NCBI RefSeq assembly: GCF_037126465.1
Contig: NC_088202.1
Location: 116,062,623-116,126,622, forward strand
Direction of reading: 5' to 3'
Source: Ornithodoros turicata
Taxonomy: Eukaryota; Arthropoda; Arachnida; Ixodida; Argasidae
Length of the DNA stretch: 64,000 nucleotides
Below the pieces are notes generated by a model that made no database searches, was not told the origin of the DNA, and was given only the letters and a program-made list of their open reading frames with translations. The position numbers and the translations under genes are program-made. Below, piece by piece: positions 45,816 to 57,034 of the stretch (position 1 is its first letter; every line of letters starts with the position of its first letter).

Positions 45816-47609
45816 CGGCGTTGCGGATTTAAATCCATCAAAGGGCTCGTGGATTTGATTTGGGATTTGGTTGACGGGGAAAATATGACGACGATTTGAA
45901 TTTGGATTGAATCACATTTTTGACACATGATTTGGATTTGGATTGAATCACAATTTTGGCAGATGATTTGGATTAAATCACGTTTTTTTTTCGACGGAAT
46001 TGGATGTGTATTTAGTCAAGCTTCTGAAGGGAAATGGTTGGATTTTGACTGCTACGAAATTTGACGTTGACGGGCGGGCAGATTCTTTGTCAGTCGTATC
46101 TGAGGCCGTCTCTGTAATTACGTTTTTACAAGAGATTTGACTGCATTTCACATATGTTTACACATGATGCAATGCAACTCTTAATGAGGAAAAGGTCTAA
46201 AAAGTGTTTGGATTTGAGATGGCTTGCCTTGCATCCCGCCATATCGGTTCCCAATGTCCCGCTAAAAGTTGTGTTTCGTTTAAAAAGAAATGCCACGATT
46301 TTTTGATTGCGTGAAGCAGTCTACGGATACTGTTTGTAGACTGCTTCAAGTTTAAGAGGTGGTTTGTCTGTCAGACAGATCACCTCTAAGGCATATAGCC
46401 ATCTTCCCTTCCGAGCACTAAAGGTACGTCAAGCAATACTCTCATATATAATCACATGGGCAGTTCGATGTTTTATTCACAACGGTATCACAGCTTTCTA
46501 TAATTTCTCAGAAATGGAACGCATTGGAGAAAGCGCACCACTGGTCCACTGAGCTCAAACAATGTACGTTCGAAAAGGACTACCATACACGTATTTTGCC
46601 TGTTTTATTTGCTCTGAACTGCGACTGATGTCGCGTTCTGGTGTCCCAGAGATTGCTAAAATAAGTCCCGAAATGTCCACATGAGAACCAGTCGTATGAG
46701 GTCATTGTGCCCAGGAACAGGAATGTGTATGTTGGTTGCCCTTTTTCATAGAGGCTTGCTTATGGTCAACTCGGTGCCACCGCAGAACTCTTACCGCAAA
46801 AGCGAACGACGAAATCCTCTATTTAAGCGAGTGTACAGTAAAGGATGATGTTGTTTCCTCTCTCTGCTATTGGATGTCCGCAGTGGCCCGCTACCCGCTG
46901 CTTTCGGAAGTAGCGAAACATGTATTTGCAGTACCTGCAAGTTCTGGAGCAGTCGTACGAGTGCTCTCTGCAGCCAGCCTGATCAAGACCGCGAAAAGAA
47001 ACAGGCTGCACCAAACTACATTGGAGCAGCTGGTCTTTCTAAACAAGAACTTGAGAGAATAAGACTGCTTACGCGTGTTGGGCGGATGCACTACTGAGTT
47101 TGTTATAACACAACTGCGGTGTGCAGCACGCAGCCGTCACATTTAACACAACATAATTCCCGGCAGTTGGCTTTATGTTATGTGCCGAGTAAGCGTATTT
47201 GACAAATATGTTACTCCGATATCCACGTGAAAATAAATAAAATGTCAGTGTCAACCTTCGCATCGCTATGTCGGCTGTTCATACTATTCGCTGCAGGTGA
47301 GATTTATATGTGTTTATACCATGTCACGGGTATTATCCAGCGAATGCATTCAGTAACTGTACCTTGTAGACATGGTCAGCTGCATGCTACAGTTATTTCG
47401 GGAACTTTAGCCCCCGGATTCGTTGACGGTTTCGATGAATCCTGATTTAAAACCGGATTTGATTTAGCACACCAAAAACAAATCCGAATTTAAAATGATA
47501 TTTGTCGCCTCAAGTTTAAATCCAGACTTGATTTGGATTTGATTTGCGGTGTTCCGAAAAACATGGATTTGATTTAAATCCGATTTGACTCGTTAAATCC
47601 GCAACACTG
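45816..47609 (+). mobile_element. Inner hAT element nested in the composite, copy 2
   Basis: Mirror image of 29353-31146, with the same internal 8-bp duplication, read here as CTGGACAA at 45808-45815 and 47610-47617. Confidence 0.9.
46736..47062 (+). pseudogene. hAT transposase C-terminal dimerisation domain relic, copy 2
   Basis: The 108-codon frame is identical in protein sequence to the minus-strand relic at 29900-30226. Only the dimerisation region is left; there is no catalytic core nearby. Confidence 0.82.
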
Positions 47610-48002
47610 CTGGACAAGCATTAAAAGTGAAGATTTAGTACACATGCACGACACCGTTCTCATCAAGCAAGTAGCTCAAGGTAAAAGTCGGAAGCACAAT
47701 CGTGCCGCAAAGCTTGCGGCCAAAGTAGTTCGCGCCTTCAGTAACCTAACTACTGTAGTTAACTACTTAAAATAGTAGTTTAACTAGTAGTTGCCACTAC
47801 ATTTCTGCAAGTAGTTGATAACTACTTTTTAACTACAGTCTGGTAGTTTAACTAGTAGTTTAACTACATGTAGTTAACTACTGGCCATCACTGCGTATAA
47901 GACATCTGCCTGCCGACAAACAAACAGAGGCGTTGCTGCAGAAAGATAAAGTATAAAATTCCAGAAAACCACATGCAACTTTTTGTATTCCTTTGTTTTG
48001 TG

Positions 48003-48050
48003 TTTTCGCCTGATGAAGTGCAGGTTCTGCACGAAAGCTTGTGACTATTA
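48003..48050 (+). ncRNA. Hammerhead-like core relic
   Basis: CTGATGA (48010-48016) is followed by a perfect 6-bp stem II (GTGCAG, loop GTT, CTGCAC) and GAAA (48033-48036). Stem III would be the palindrome AGCT followed by U. I see no complementary stem I around it, so self-cleavage is unlikely. The following ATTAAAGTTTTATTCC looks like a retroelement 3' end, where such relics occur in Penelope-like elements. Confidence 0.5.
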
Positions 48051-48289
48051 AAGTTTTATTCCAAATATGCTTCATTCCCTGAACTTATTGTGTTTTCACT
48101 ACTACCAGAGTGGACTGTGTATTTTTTTCCTTCATCGCCCAAGTATATCGTCCTCGCTAGTGTCTTGTCCAGCCATAATCGCCAAGTCATTGCTTTAGTT
48201 TCTTGTTTTGCTGTAAAATGAATGTCTTACTTCACATAGTTCGCTGTTGGCATTAGGTCTACCGCCGCCACCACGTCTTGTCCTTTGCA

Positions 48290-48610
48290 CCCGTATGGGC
48301 CTGTTGCTCTGGGCCAGGTGGTGCGAGTGAGCAGCAACGTCAGCGCCCCAAATCATGCAACACTCCCTAGTTTAGCAGACGACGCGCCACTTTCAAATAC
48401 AAGGTCTCGAGTTGTTCGCGCTTTTCAAGAAGCACCGCCTTTTCTCTTGATTTCCTACAGGTTTTGTAGCTTTCCTTGGCACCATACCGTTTGACACGCC
48501 ATGCAAAACCCGGCTGATGAAACTACTTACTGTTGGGATCCGTGGCCGTTTGGGCCCGAAATGGCGCTGTGCAAATTTCACTGCAACAGCCCTATACGTT
48601 TTGTTTTGGT
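48290..48610 (+). repeat. Dispersed repeat, copy A (partner at 51940)
   Basis: Shares blocks such as GAGCAGCAACGTCAGCGCCC, TCCTACAGGTTTTGTAGC and GAAATGGCGCTGTGCAAA with 51940-52245, at roughly 80-85% by eye. A short frame starts MQNPADETTYCWDPWPFG. In the partner it is shifted by a deletion, so conservation of a protein is not supported. I do not recognise the family. Confidence 0.6.
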
Positions 48611-50235
48611 GTCTCTCGAGAAGCTGTACACGCGAAAGCCTTGCGCTGCAGTTCACGGCAACGCAGCACGCCATTTTCGGTTGCCAAAGATCGGAGACAC
48701 CGCACTGTAAGACTGCAAACTACACGATGCAACGCAACACACCCGTCGACCAAAAATCGCGTAATGGCGTCTCCTCCTCAGTCGTTCTTAACGGCCATGA
48801 CTTGTCTTGGCTTAAGCTCACCTTAGCCGGCTTTGGGGCCGAAAGACGACGCGTTTGACGTCCACAACAAGCTCCTCCCTCGTGGCGGCAAAAGATCAAA
48901 GAATGGCCAAACTCTCCCTAGAAACGGTTCTGGGTTCCCAGAAACGTTGACCCTTTTTCTTACAGTCATTGCTTTCTATGCTATCCATGTGCACAGTTTC
49001 TGCACGTATAGAGGTATTGAACTGCACTCGCGTTTATTTGTTTCTGCCGACAACAAGGATACAGCAAGAAAGAAAGTAATTGTTCTGAAACTGGAACATA
49101 CAAAGGGACAACACAGCACATTCCTCAGGTTGCCGGGGCCTTTCGATGACTGCCATATTTCAACTGACAAGAACGATGTCGTAAAGGATCGTCGAAATGG
49201 CGTTCACTGACTTGCAGAACGGCATAACACGTACGGGTATGAGAGCAATCGGGACATTGTAAAACCCTTACTAGTATACTCCCGAAATACGATGTGAATA
49301 GGTGATCGAGAATGCGTGAGGTATTAAAAAAATACAAACAACGCTCTGAAAACGATGAATACAGGAAAGTGCCCGAGCGTTTTTGGGACTAACATGTAGA
49401 CTTTTTTTTCTTCCACTCAATCTATCCTTTCGTAAGCATGTTTCGTAACCTATCAGTGACGAGGCTTTTACTGCCATAATCTTCAACAAGCACAACGCGT
49501 CCAAACAAACAAACAAACAAACAAAAAAGAATAAAGGAAGATTTGCCCTCATGCCACTACAATAAAGCCTCATCGGATACTTGAGATGCGGAGTAAGACT
49601 CTTCCCTGCATCTGTCTCCTTGCTTGAGCAGTCATGAACAAACTTGGAGAGCATTGTCCTCACGAGGGCCAATCGATCCAAAGTTCTCCTGGAGAGCCCT
49701 AAGAGACGGAGCGGATATAATCCTTAGATCACACGGGGAGTCGTACACATAAAGCGAGGACTTCACGCTTGCTACATCGAAAGAAACTATACGCGAGCAT
49801 CCCCCCGAAGAGGGAAAGAAATATCAAACCAAGTACGTGCACTCGCAAGATCTTCACATAACCTGTCGTGCAACACGGCGCCGTTCATCTGCGTCTGCGT
49901 TAGGGATGCCCTATTAGGGAAGTTATGATCGACAGTTCATGGCGGAGATGCACGCCAGCCGGTTGACAAACTCCATAATGTCAAAAGCCTGAGTCTGGGC
50001 GCAAACAGAAAGATGACACCAAGACGAGACCCATGTCTTGTGTTGGTCTCAAGAATCTCGTGTTGGTGTCGTCCGTGAGCAGACTCTCAGACGTTTGCAC
50101 TAGGAAGTTATGTTTCGTCAAAAGGTTACAAGTATAGCACGCCTCACCTGTGAGTTCAGCAGAGCCGTGCTCACGTGGAAATACAAATCTGCCATTATAA
50201 ACTCAGAAAAATAGTGCGTTACCGAAATGCTGTTC
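48611..50235. other. No gene recognised
   Basis: Short frames only, and a CAAA microsatellite at about 49504-49525. No RNA gene or transposon edge. Confidence 0.3.
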
Positions 50236-50353
50236 TTCCATGATAGGCAAGCCTGAGCGATGGGCAAGACACGTAAACAAACACAAACACGAAGGCTCGT
50301 GTTTGTGTTTGTTTACGTGTCTTGCCCATCGCTCAGGCTTGCCTATCATGGAA
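50236..50353. repeat. Perfect 118-bp palindrome, 57-bp arms
   Basis: Arms 50236-50292 and 50297-50353 are exact inverse complements around a 4-bp loop (AGGC). The left arm starts TTCCATGATAGGCAAGCC. Such a perfect hairpin is normally unstable, so it must be young. It is followed at once by ATCCACCAGCTAGCCTGCAT, a block also found after the foldback at 61795-62042. Confidence 0.95.
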
Positions 50354-51939
50354 TTTATCCACCAGCTAGCCTGCATTTACGCATTCTGTCAATGCTGTTC
50401 TTCCTTCTGCAGAGGAAAAAAATCTCGTGAGCCTCCGCTTCAAGATCCCTCAGATTATAACACGCCTGCTTCTCTGCTCGTATGTTTCTTGTTTCGTCAC
50501 ATTTGTACCCTTCCAGGTGAAGCTACAGTCTCGCATGTTTTTACGTTGCTCCTCACGAATTGCTCAAATTGCAGTTTTGCTTCCCTTTTGAGACGAACGT
50601 TGCAGTGGCCAGTACTGCTTTTCGCATGAGAAAAGCTTGATGTGCCTTTTATTTTCCGTCACTATATTCTAATGGTAAGGCGCTTGGCAGTTCTATAGAG
50701 ACACACAAGCACTATGCCTAACGGCGGCGTAGTCATTTAAAGCATAATAGTTTTTAAAAAAGCAGCGAATTAAACATTGTGTACGCATCGAGCGCGTCTA
50801 TGTTGAACAATAGCTTCGTCATCTCTGTCAAACGCCGCTCACGCAACGACGCACCACAGAAAACCAAAGCACTGAGAATTGAAAGACGGGTGTGTTGGTA
50901 TCGGTACATATTCCAGGAAGGGGGGGGGGGTAAAAACATAGTCCGTGTTGTCTGCTGTTGTTGCTCCTCCTCTTGGAAAAACCAAAGCACACCAGCAACA
51001 TCTGAAAGTTGCCGGATTATATGCTGCATGGGGTATTTAAGCATGTAACAAAGTGCTGCTGAAAAGCTCTTTCGGATTCTGCGTTGTTTTTCTCTATTTC
51101 TCGCGTCACAACACAGCCCATCTCATACAGCAGCATATTGGGCATCGCTATAAAAGGGAAAGTTCCTGCATTCTTTATCGCTTTTTTTTTCTGCCCACGG
51201 CCATTGTGATTGGCCTTAAAACTCCGAAGTGCCATTCATCCTGTACTTATTTTATGAGTTTTTACGTAGAAACCTATTCTCAGCGAGTGAGCTTAGCGGA
51301 GCGCGAGTGGGCGCTGTTTATTCATCATCCAACGTGCTGCTCATTGTTTTCAACTGCCGCGTAACAATGCGGAAGCGGCGGGCTTATCTCTCGCAATTAA
51401 CAGCCTAGGCAATCAATGGAAAGCGCTGCAGAAGATAAGTGCGTCATACAAGCTTGGCACGACATATTTTTGCTGATCCACGCAAGAGGAAATTAACCTG
51501 CCTTTCATCATGAAGAGAGCGACAGAAATAACACAGGAAAGTGGACATAGTTAATACGTAGCATCGTTTTTAAAGCTGCATTGTGTTGTAACATATTATC
51601 CTGATACCTTGCATCTATCAAGCTGGTGCGACAGTGACACAGCAAAATGGTGGTAATACGGGTTAGTTGGTAAGCAGGCATAAGAAACTAATACCAGTGC
51701 AACTGGAGACACAACGAAACAGACGAGACCCCCCCCCCCCCCCCAGGACAAGCGCTTGTCCGTTCTCGCATGTTTTGTGGTGTCTCCAGTGTGTCTACCA
51801 ACAACCAGACAAGGAGACAAGGAGGAAGCTCTTGCAGTCGCGTGATCACTCCGCCAGCTCCCATTGGCGAATGTCCCTCCCGACTTCCGGCAGCGTCGCG
51901 ACGCCGAGCGTTTTTTCTAGCTCTCCTTGATAGCGGATA
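50354..51939. other. No gene recognised
   Basis: Short frames only. A G run at 50919-50930 and a C run at 51730-51744. The first 50 bases share the ACCAGCTAGCCTGCAT block with 62050. Confidence 0.3.
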
Positions 51940-52245
51940 TAGCCCTGTTTCTGCGAGCCAGGTGGCGCGAGCGAGCAGCAACGTCAGCGCCCCAAAATAT
52001 GCAATGCGCGGTAGTTTAGCAGACGACGGCAGCACTTGCAAATAAATGCCCTCGAGTTGTTCGCACTTGGCCAGATGCACCGCTTTTTATGTGTGTTTTC
52101 TACAGGTTTTGTAGCTTTCCTTTGCGCCGCACCGCTTGAAACATCATGCAGAACCCGCAGATGAAACTACATACTGTTGGATCCGTGGCGGCTCGGGCCC
52201 GAAATGGCGCTGTGCAAACTTCGCTGCAACAGCCCTCTACAGCGA
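51940..52245 (+). repeat. Dispersed repeat, copy B (partner at 48290)
   Basis: See copy A for shared blocks. This copy has a one-base deletion just after ATGCAGAACCCG relative to copy A, which changes the reading frame. It diverges from copy A after about 52245. Confidence 0.6.
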
Positions 52246-53760
52246 AAACCTGCGCGCGCGTCAAACCTTCGTCGCATCGACGCTGACGCGGGCGAATCGC
52301 GAGCAAACTTCCTCCATGCAGGTTGGGCTCAAGAGTCCGTCAATGACGACGTGCTTACAGCGGTCGTATCACTGAAGGCAAGCCACCTTCAGCTGCATGG
52401 GCTACCACTGGAAGCCAAAGAAAGTCTATGTTTGAAATCGCTTGCAACAACTCGCTGAAGCAGACGACATGGTCATGTATGTTCACGTGGCGAAGCCGTG
52501 AGGGGAGGCACACCTTCCGTATGTAGCTGGCGCTCGCTGTGCTCGATACTGACTACTCAGCTTGCTTGGACTTTGCAGTGAGGAAGACAGCCCGCGGGAT
52601 CTAGGAACTACACGGACCATTAGTGGGTCAGGTTACATGAATACGACAGAAGCATTTCTTTTTTTAAATCCAGGTCAAACCTCGGTGCTAGGATCCAAAC
52701 CCACCACCTCCCAGTCTTCAGCACGACCTTGACTACCACCAAGGAGCGGATGCTGTTACCCACTCACAGAAGCGCATCACGTTCACTTATTACAGCGAAT
52801 ACTCTCATGTGATTAGTTTGTGGACATGATGTGCTTTGTGAGTTGAATGGCGATGCGCCTTCCTGTCGAATCGCCCGCTTAGGTGAGAGCGGATATGAGA
52901 CGCGATAAGTGAACACGGTGTGCTCCAGCAGCATTCGTGCGGACGCGAGTAGGGAATAACCCTCGTATCTTTAATATCCATCAGAACGTCACACAGATGA
53001 AGGTGCACCGTGTTTTGTTTCATGCGCTAGACGCACATCATTAAGATCTTAACCAAGGATTGTACCTTCACTCTAAGAAGAAGATAAAAAAATGTAAACC
53101 GGGGTTGTCACGGGATTCCTTCAAATCTGCCATGTTATCCCTATTATCACCTGTCTCGTTCGTCCATGTAATACTAGAGTTTTAGGAAACCGTTGATAAC
53201 GTGGCTGGTTTCGAACCGTATCAACGGGAACCAATCACTGGATAAGATTGCGAGTGCGATTGGCTCCGATAGGCACGATAACCTTACCAACGGTGTGCTA
53301 AAACTGCCTAGGGACGCAGATTGTATACACACCTAATGTTGTGTCGGCAAAAGGAAAGCGAAAGAAGCGTTACTCCGAAGGAGAAGAATTGAAATGTATG
53401 GCGAATTCGGGCGGTCATTTCATGACAACACGGTCTAGCGCTCGGAAATTGCTAGATCGGCTCCCGAGCTGGATCACGTGACCGTTGCCACCCGAACATG
53501 AGTGCCAGGAATCTAGCCGTTCTAGTCGCTTGAAACACGCTAGGGGCATCGCGGTCGCCCGTCTTGGGGTTCCGTCGTCTGCAAAACTACGTGAACTTCG
53601 ACGTGCCGGCCAATGAAGGCACTTGACACCGTTGCAGGGCGGATGTGACGACACCTGATATAGTTGGGCAACCCGCTGCTCGGTCGTTTCGAGACCAAGC
53701 GAAAAAAAGTGCTAGCTTGCAATTTCCGGGCGCTCGGAAAACGCCACGCGAATATGCGAG
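52246..53760. other. No gene; one SINE-head-like segment
   Basis: At about 52650-52765 the minus strand resembles a tRNA-derived head (CTTGGTGGTAGTCAAGG, then GGTGGGTTTGGATCC). Otherwise short frames only. Confidence 0.3.
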
Positions 53761-53795
53761 ATTGACGATGAAAGATGAAAGTCACTGAAAAGGTT

Positions 53796-53868
53796 AGCCA
53801 GCTGTAGGACTCGAACCCACATAGTCTGGATTACCGGTCCAGGGCTCTACCAATTGAGCTAAGCTAAC
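53796..53868 (-). tRNA. tRNA-like gene, anticodon GGT (Thr-type), minus strand
   Basis: 73 nt in a perfect tRNA layout: acceptor 7, D-arm with GG in the loop, 5-bp anticodon stem CTGGA/TCCAG, T-loop TTCGAGT. The anticodon loop CCGGTAA puts GGT at 34-36. Position 33 is C instead of the near-universal U, the acceptor has two G-U pairs, and the discriminator is U. A TTTT terminator follows within 6 bases. These oddities favour a tRNA-derived repeat, but a working gene is possible. Confidence 0.5.
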
Positions 53869-54166
53869 ACGCCTTCTCAGCGACTTCCAGGGTGCGTCAT
53901 CTGAAGGGACAAACCAGTCACTCTCTCCCACTCATCCTCCTTTCACACTTACATTTTTGCTCACTCATACACGCATTCATACGACAGGGACCGACGCAAG
54001 CGGCAACTGTTGAACATGAGAGAACTGATGTTCTGAGGCTGGAACAACATAGAAGGGACAAACATACAAGGCCTCAAATCGCATAAGAAATTAGCGATGA
54101 AAGATGAAAGTCACTGAAAAGGTTAGCCAGCTGTAGGACTCGAACCCACATCTTCTGGATTACCCT

Positions 54167-54222
54167 GGTAGAGCCCTGGACCGGTAATCCAGAAGATGTG
54201 GGTTTGAGTCCCACAACTGGCT
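54167..54222 (+). pseudogene. Truncated tRNA-like gene at the palindrome junction
   Basis: It begins in the D-loop (GGTAGAGCC) and lacks the 5' acceptor strand. The anticodon arm is as in the full copies, and the T-stem is GTGGG/CCCAC with loop TTTGAGT. The adjacent minus-strand partner (54122-54164) holds only the 3' half. Neither can fold as a tRNA. Confidence 0.75.
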
Positions 54223-54480
54223 AACCTTTTCAGTGACTTTCATCTTTCATCGTTAATTTCTTAGGCAATTTGAGGCTTTGTATGTATTTGTCTCTTCTAT
54301 GTTGTTCCAGCCTCAGAACATCAGTTCTCTCATGTTCAACAGTTGCCGCTTGTGTCGATCCCTGTCGTATGAATGCGTGTATGAGTGAGCAAAAATGTAA
54401 GAGTGAAAGGAGGATGAGTGAGAGAGAGTGACTGGTTTGTCCTTTCAGATGACGCACCCTGGAAGTCGCTGAGAAGCCGT

Positions 54481-54553
54481 GTTAGCTTCGCTCAATTGGT
54501 AGAGCCCTGGACCGGTAATCCAGAAGATGTGGGTTCGAGTCCTACAGCTGGCT
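54481..54553 (+). tRNA. tRNA-like gene, anticodon GGT (Thr-type), plus strand
   Basis: Differs from the minus-strand copy at only a few bases (for instance TTCGCTC in place of TTAGCTC, and AAGAT in place of ACTAT in the variable loop). Same C33, same U discriminator, same TTTT run 6 bases downstream. Internal A box (in GCTCAATTGGTAGAGC) and B box (GGTTCGAGTCC) are intact. Confidence 0.5.
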
Positions 54554-54590
54554 AACCTTTTCAGTGACTTTCATCTTTCATCGTTAATTT

Positions 54591-57034
54591 CTTAGGCAAT
54601 TTGAGGCTTTGTATGCATTTGTCCCTTCTATGTTGTTCCAGCCTCAGAACGTTAGTTCTCTCATGCGAGATTGCTTCGCATTGACCATGACGCATGTCGG
54701 GATCTGGCAAAAAAAGTTGCCGCGAAATGACCACCCGAATTCACAAATAGACGACCCTGCGTTTATAAACATGCGACGTCACGACAACACCGGTTCGAGG
54801 TTAAATTTTGCTGTGGTGGGCAAGAAGCGGGAAAAATGCGTCGCCTGATAGGTTGATAAAGCTGGTAATGCCCACCAGCATGCTTTGCGCGGCGGCGAAA
54901 CGTAGTCGATGAAGTAGGGGCTCATGTCGACTATAGCACACACGTAGTGGACATGGATATTCTCTGTTGAGCATCGAAGAGCAGCATGTCGCCATATCGA
55001 GCAGGTAAACAGGTTCACAGTAACGACATCACCATCACAATCCGAGAAGGAACGGTTGGAGTTTTGTCGAGTAAGGACGTAACAGTTCAAAAAGATAGCA
55101 CCCGATGGGCCTACGTTTATCTCTAATGTTCAAAAACACAATGAATGCAAAAATAAATAAAGAAAGAAAGAAAAGCTGCCGATCTCATAGTTGGAGGATG
55201 CTACGACATTCGATACGCGACGTTCGAGTCTCGTGTTCCTTTTTCTTTTGTTTCCATGATGGACTCGTTCCCATTAGTCACCGGGAGCCAGCCCATCTGG
55301 TGCCTTAATGGCCAGATATTCCTTCGTGGCTCCAAATTCATGAATGTTATCTCACTTCTTTCTGCGACTATAGTTTTCTCCGCCCTAGCATGTTATCAGC
55401 AGATTAAACTACACTATATACTAGCGAATGTGAAAGAAAGAGAGAGAAATATCAGACATATGGTGGCTCATAACAGCGTGCTGAAAGCTGCGTAATTTCA
55501 ACGGTTTTTCTTTGCGCTCACGTTTGACGAGGAAAAGAGTTTCAGTCAGGCGCAACGTTGCTGGCGTCGCTACTCAGGAGGACGTGCAATCATCTAGTGA
55601 CGGCACCCGTTCTCCAGCCATGGCCGAGAGAGTAGAGGGGGAAAAAAGGAGGCAGGAGTTGATGAATCGAAAATTGGCGTCGTCGTCGTTGGCCTCGTTA
55701 CCGAGTGAAAGTCGGGAGGGAAAAAGTGAAGTGCCGAGCACGTCATTTGCGTATCACGAAGCGATATCGCCTGCATCATTAGAATCATTAGAGTTCGCCT
55801 TTCATGACTGCATAAAGGACGCCGAAAAATGCTTGCGGTGCCATATAGGGAATCAGTTGGTTCGCGTGAATGCATCCACGCGAGGGACTCGTTGGAAAAT
55901 TCATTCACCGCGTAATGAACATTTGGATGGTGTCGGACTTTTTATGTACGGTGTAGTTTCACGATTCTGACGCAGTGGTCGTAATCCCGAACTTAAAACG
56001 GTAAGGATGACGTATCTGCATTCATCTAGCAATGCAGGTGATTCCGAGTAACTTGTGCAACAAAGCAAATACAGTGTAATGTCGTACAGGTACTGCCCGA
56101 ACAAGAAGAAGCATGTTTTACAGCGGTAGCTGTTAACGGGAAGGTCTCGGAAAATCGCTGTGGCTGTATCACAAAACCCTCGGTTTCGGTGATTCAAAAC
56201 AAGGTAAAAGAATCTAAAGCTAATTAAAGCAGTCTTGACATACTCAGAGATGGGTACGTTGTCCCGTAAAGTGTCCCCATTTTTCAGCGTTTCCTGTCCC
56301 GGTTTCGTCCGGATTTTAGTAATATTTTCGCCCCGCTAATCCCATATCTACACATCACCACTGACTTCAAAGATCACAAGGCAGTACTCGTCACTCTAAA
56401 GTAGTTGTGAATATGTCAGCAATAAAAGTGTCAACATCCACACACAACAGCTATCGCTGAAATTCGCGTTACACAATCCTAACAGTCCTGTATCTTTTTC
56501 TTTTTCTTCTGTGTCATGCATCTGATCAACATGATGAAAAGTAACTGTTCTGAGGCTGGAACACACAAACAAACGAACACAGCACAAGCCCCACGGTACC
56601 TAAGAACATGAAAGATTTCATTTCCATCATGTTCACCAGATGCGGTTCACTCGTAGAGTGTTCGATGTGTGTATGTGTGAGCGTGTGAGGAACATGTAGG
56701 AGAAAATGTGAAGTGAGTGAGGCGTGTCCATGTTCGTTGTATGAAGCCCCTTGGGAAGCCGCGTGCAATGACAGTGCAAAAATAACTATAGAAAAACTAT
56801 AGAAAATAACTATAGAAGGTGGGTTTAGCTCTATGTGCGGAACCAAATGGCTATGAACCCGTGCTGCTCTGCAGCATCTGATACTTGTCAATCACGCTGG
56901 CTAGGTGATGTGGACGCGTGCATTCCCAGTTGGGTTGCGAACACCGCCTTGCAATACTGTCTTATTTTGTTTTAGAAAGCGCAGAATACATTAAGGATGC
57001 TTTAAGCTCCTGCAAGACCACCACACACCACCTC
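54591..57034. other. No confirmed gene; diverged copy of the tRNA-cluster spacer
   Basis: At about 56530-56750 sequence related to the spacer of the 331-bp unit appears (GTTCTGAGGCTGGAACA and a GTGTGAGCGTG block). At 56850-56910 the minus strand has a weak tRNA-like B box. Other short frames are unsupported, apart from the ORF listed separately. Confidence 0.35.
55512..55970 (+). CDS. Unrecognised ORF of 152 codons
   Basis: A hydrophilic product starting MRSRLTRKRVSVRRNV, with a serine/glutamate-rich middle and two cysteines (EKCLRCHIG) near residue 115. I do not recognise a family. There is no neighbouring frame that would make a gene and no clear splice pattern. It could be an exon, a transposon fragment or chance. 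It is listed because its composition is more protein-like than that of other unexplained frames. Confidence 0.15.
   Translation: MRSRLTRKRVSVRRNVAGVATQEDVQSSSDGTRSPAMAERVEGEKRRQELMNRKLASSSLASLPSESREGKSEVPSTSFAYHEAISPASLESLEFAFHDCIKDAEKCLRCHIGNQLVRVNASTRGTRWKIHSPRNEHLDGVGLFMYGVVSRF

Larger units (their letters stand above)
45464..47893. mobile_element. Composite hAT element, copy 2 (inverted)
   Basis: 2430 bp, exactly the length of copy 1 and in opposite orientation. It is flanked by CGTATAAG (45456-45463 and 47894-47901). Positions map to copy 1 by a simple mirror with no indel detected. I noticed one base difference (at 47877 versus 29086) in the parts compared by eye. The shared inner insertion at the same internal site shows that both copies descend from one composite. 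Confidence 0.95.
53761..54590. repeat. Inverted and tandem cluster of a 331-bp tRNA-bearing unit
   Basis: The left arm 53761-54164 and right arm from 54183 to about 54590 are inverse complements with few mismatches, around an 18-bp junction. The repeated unit is a tRNA-like gene plus about 258 bp of spacer. On the right the copies are 331 bp apart (GGTAGAGCC at 54167 and 54498). The junction lies inside a tRNA: a minus-strand copy broken in its anticodon loop is joined to a plus-strand copy starting in its D-loop. A diverged relative of the spacer lies inverted at about 56530-56750. Confidence 0.85.
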
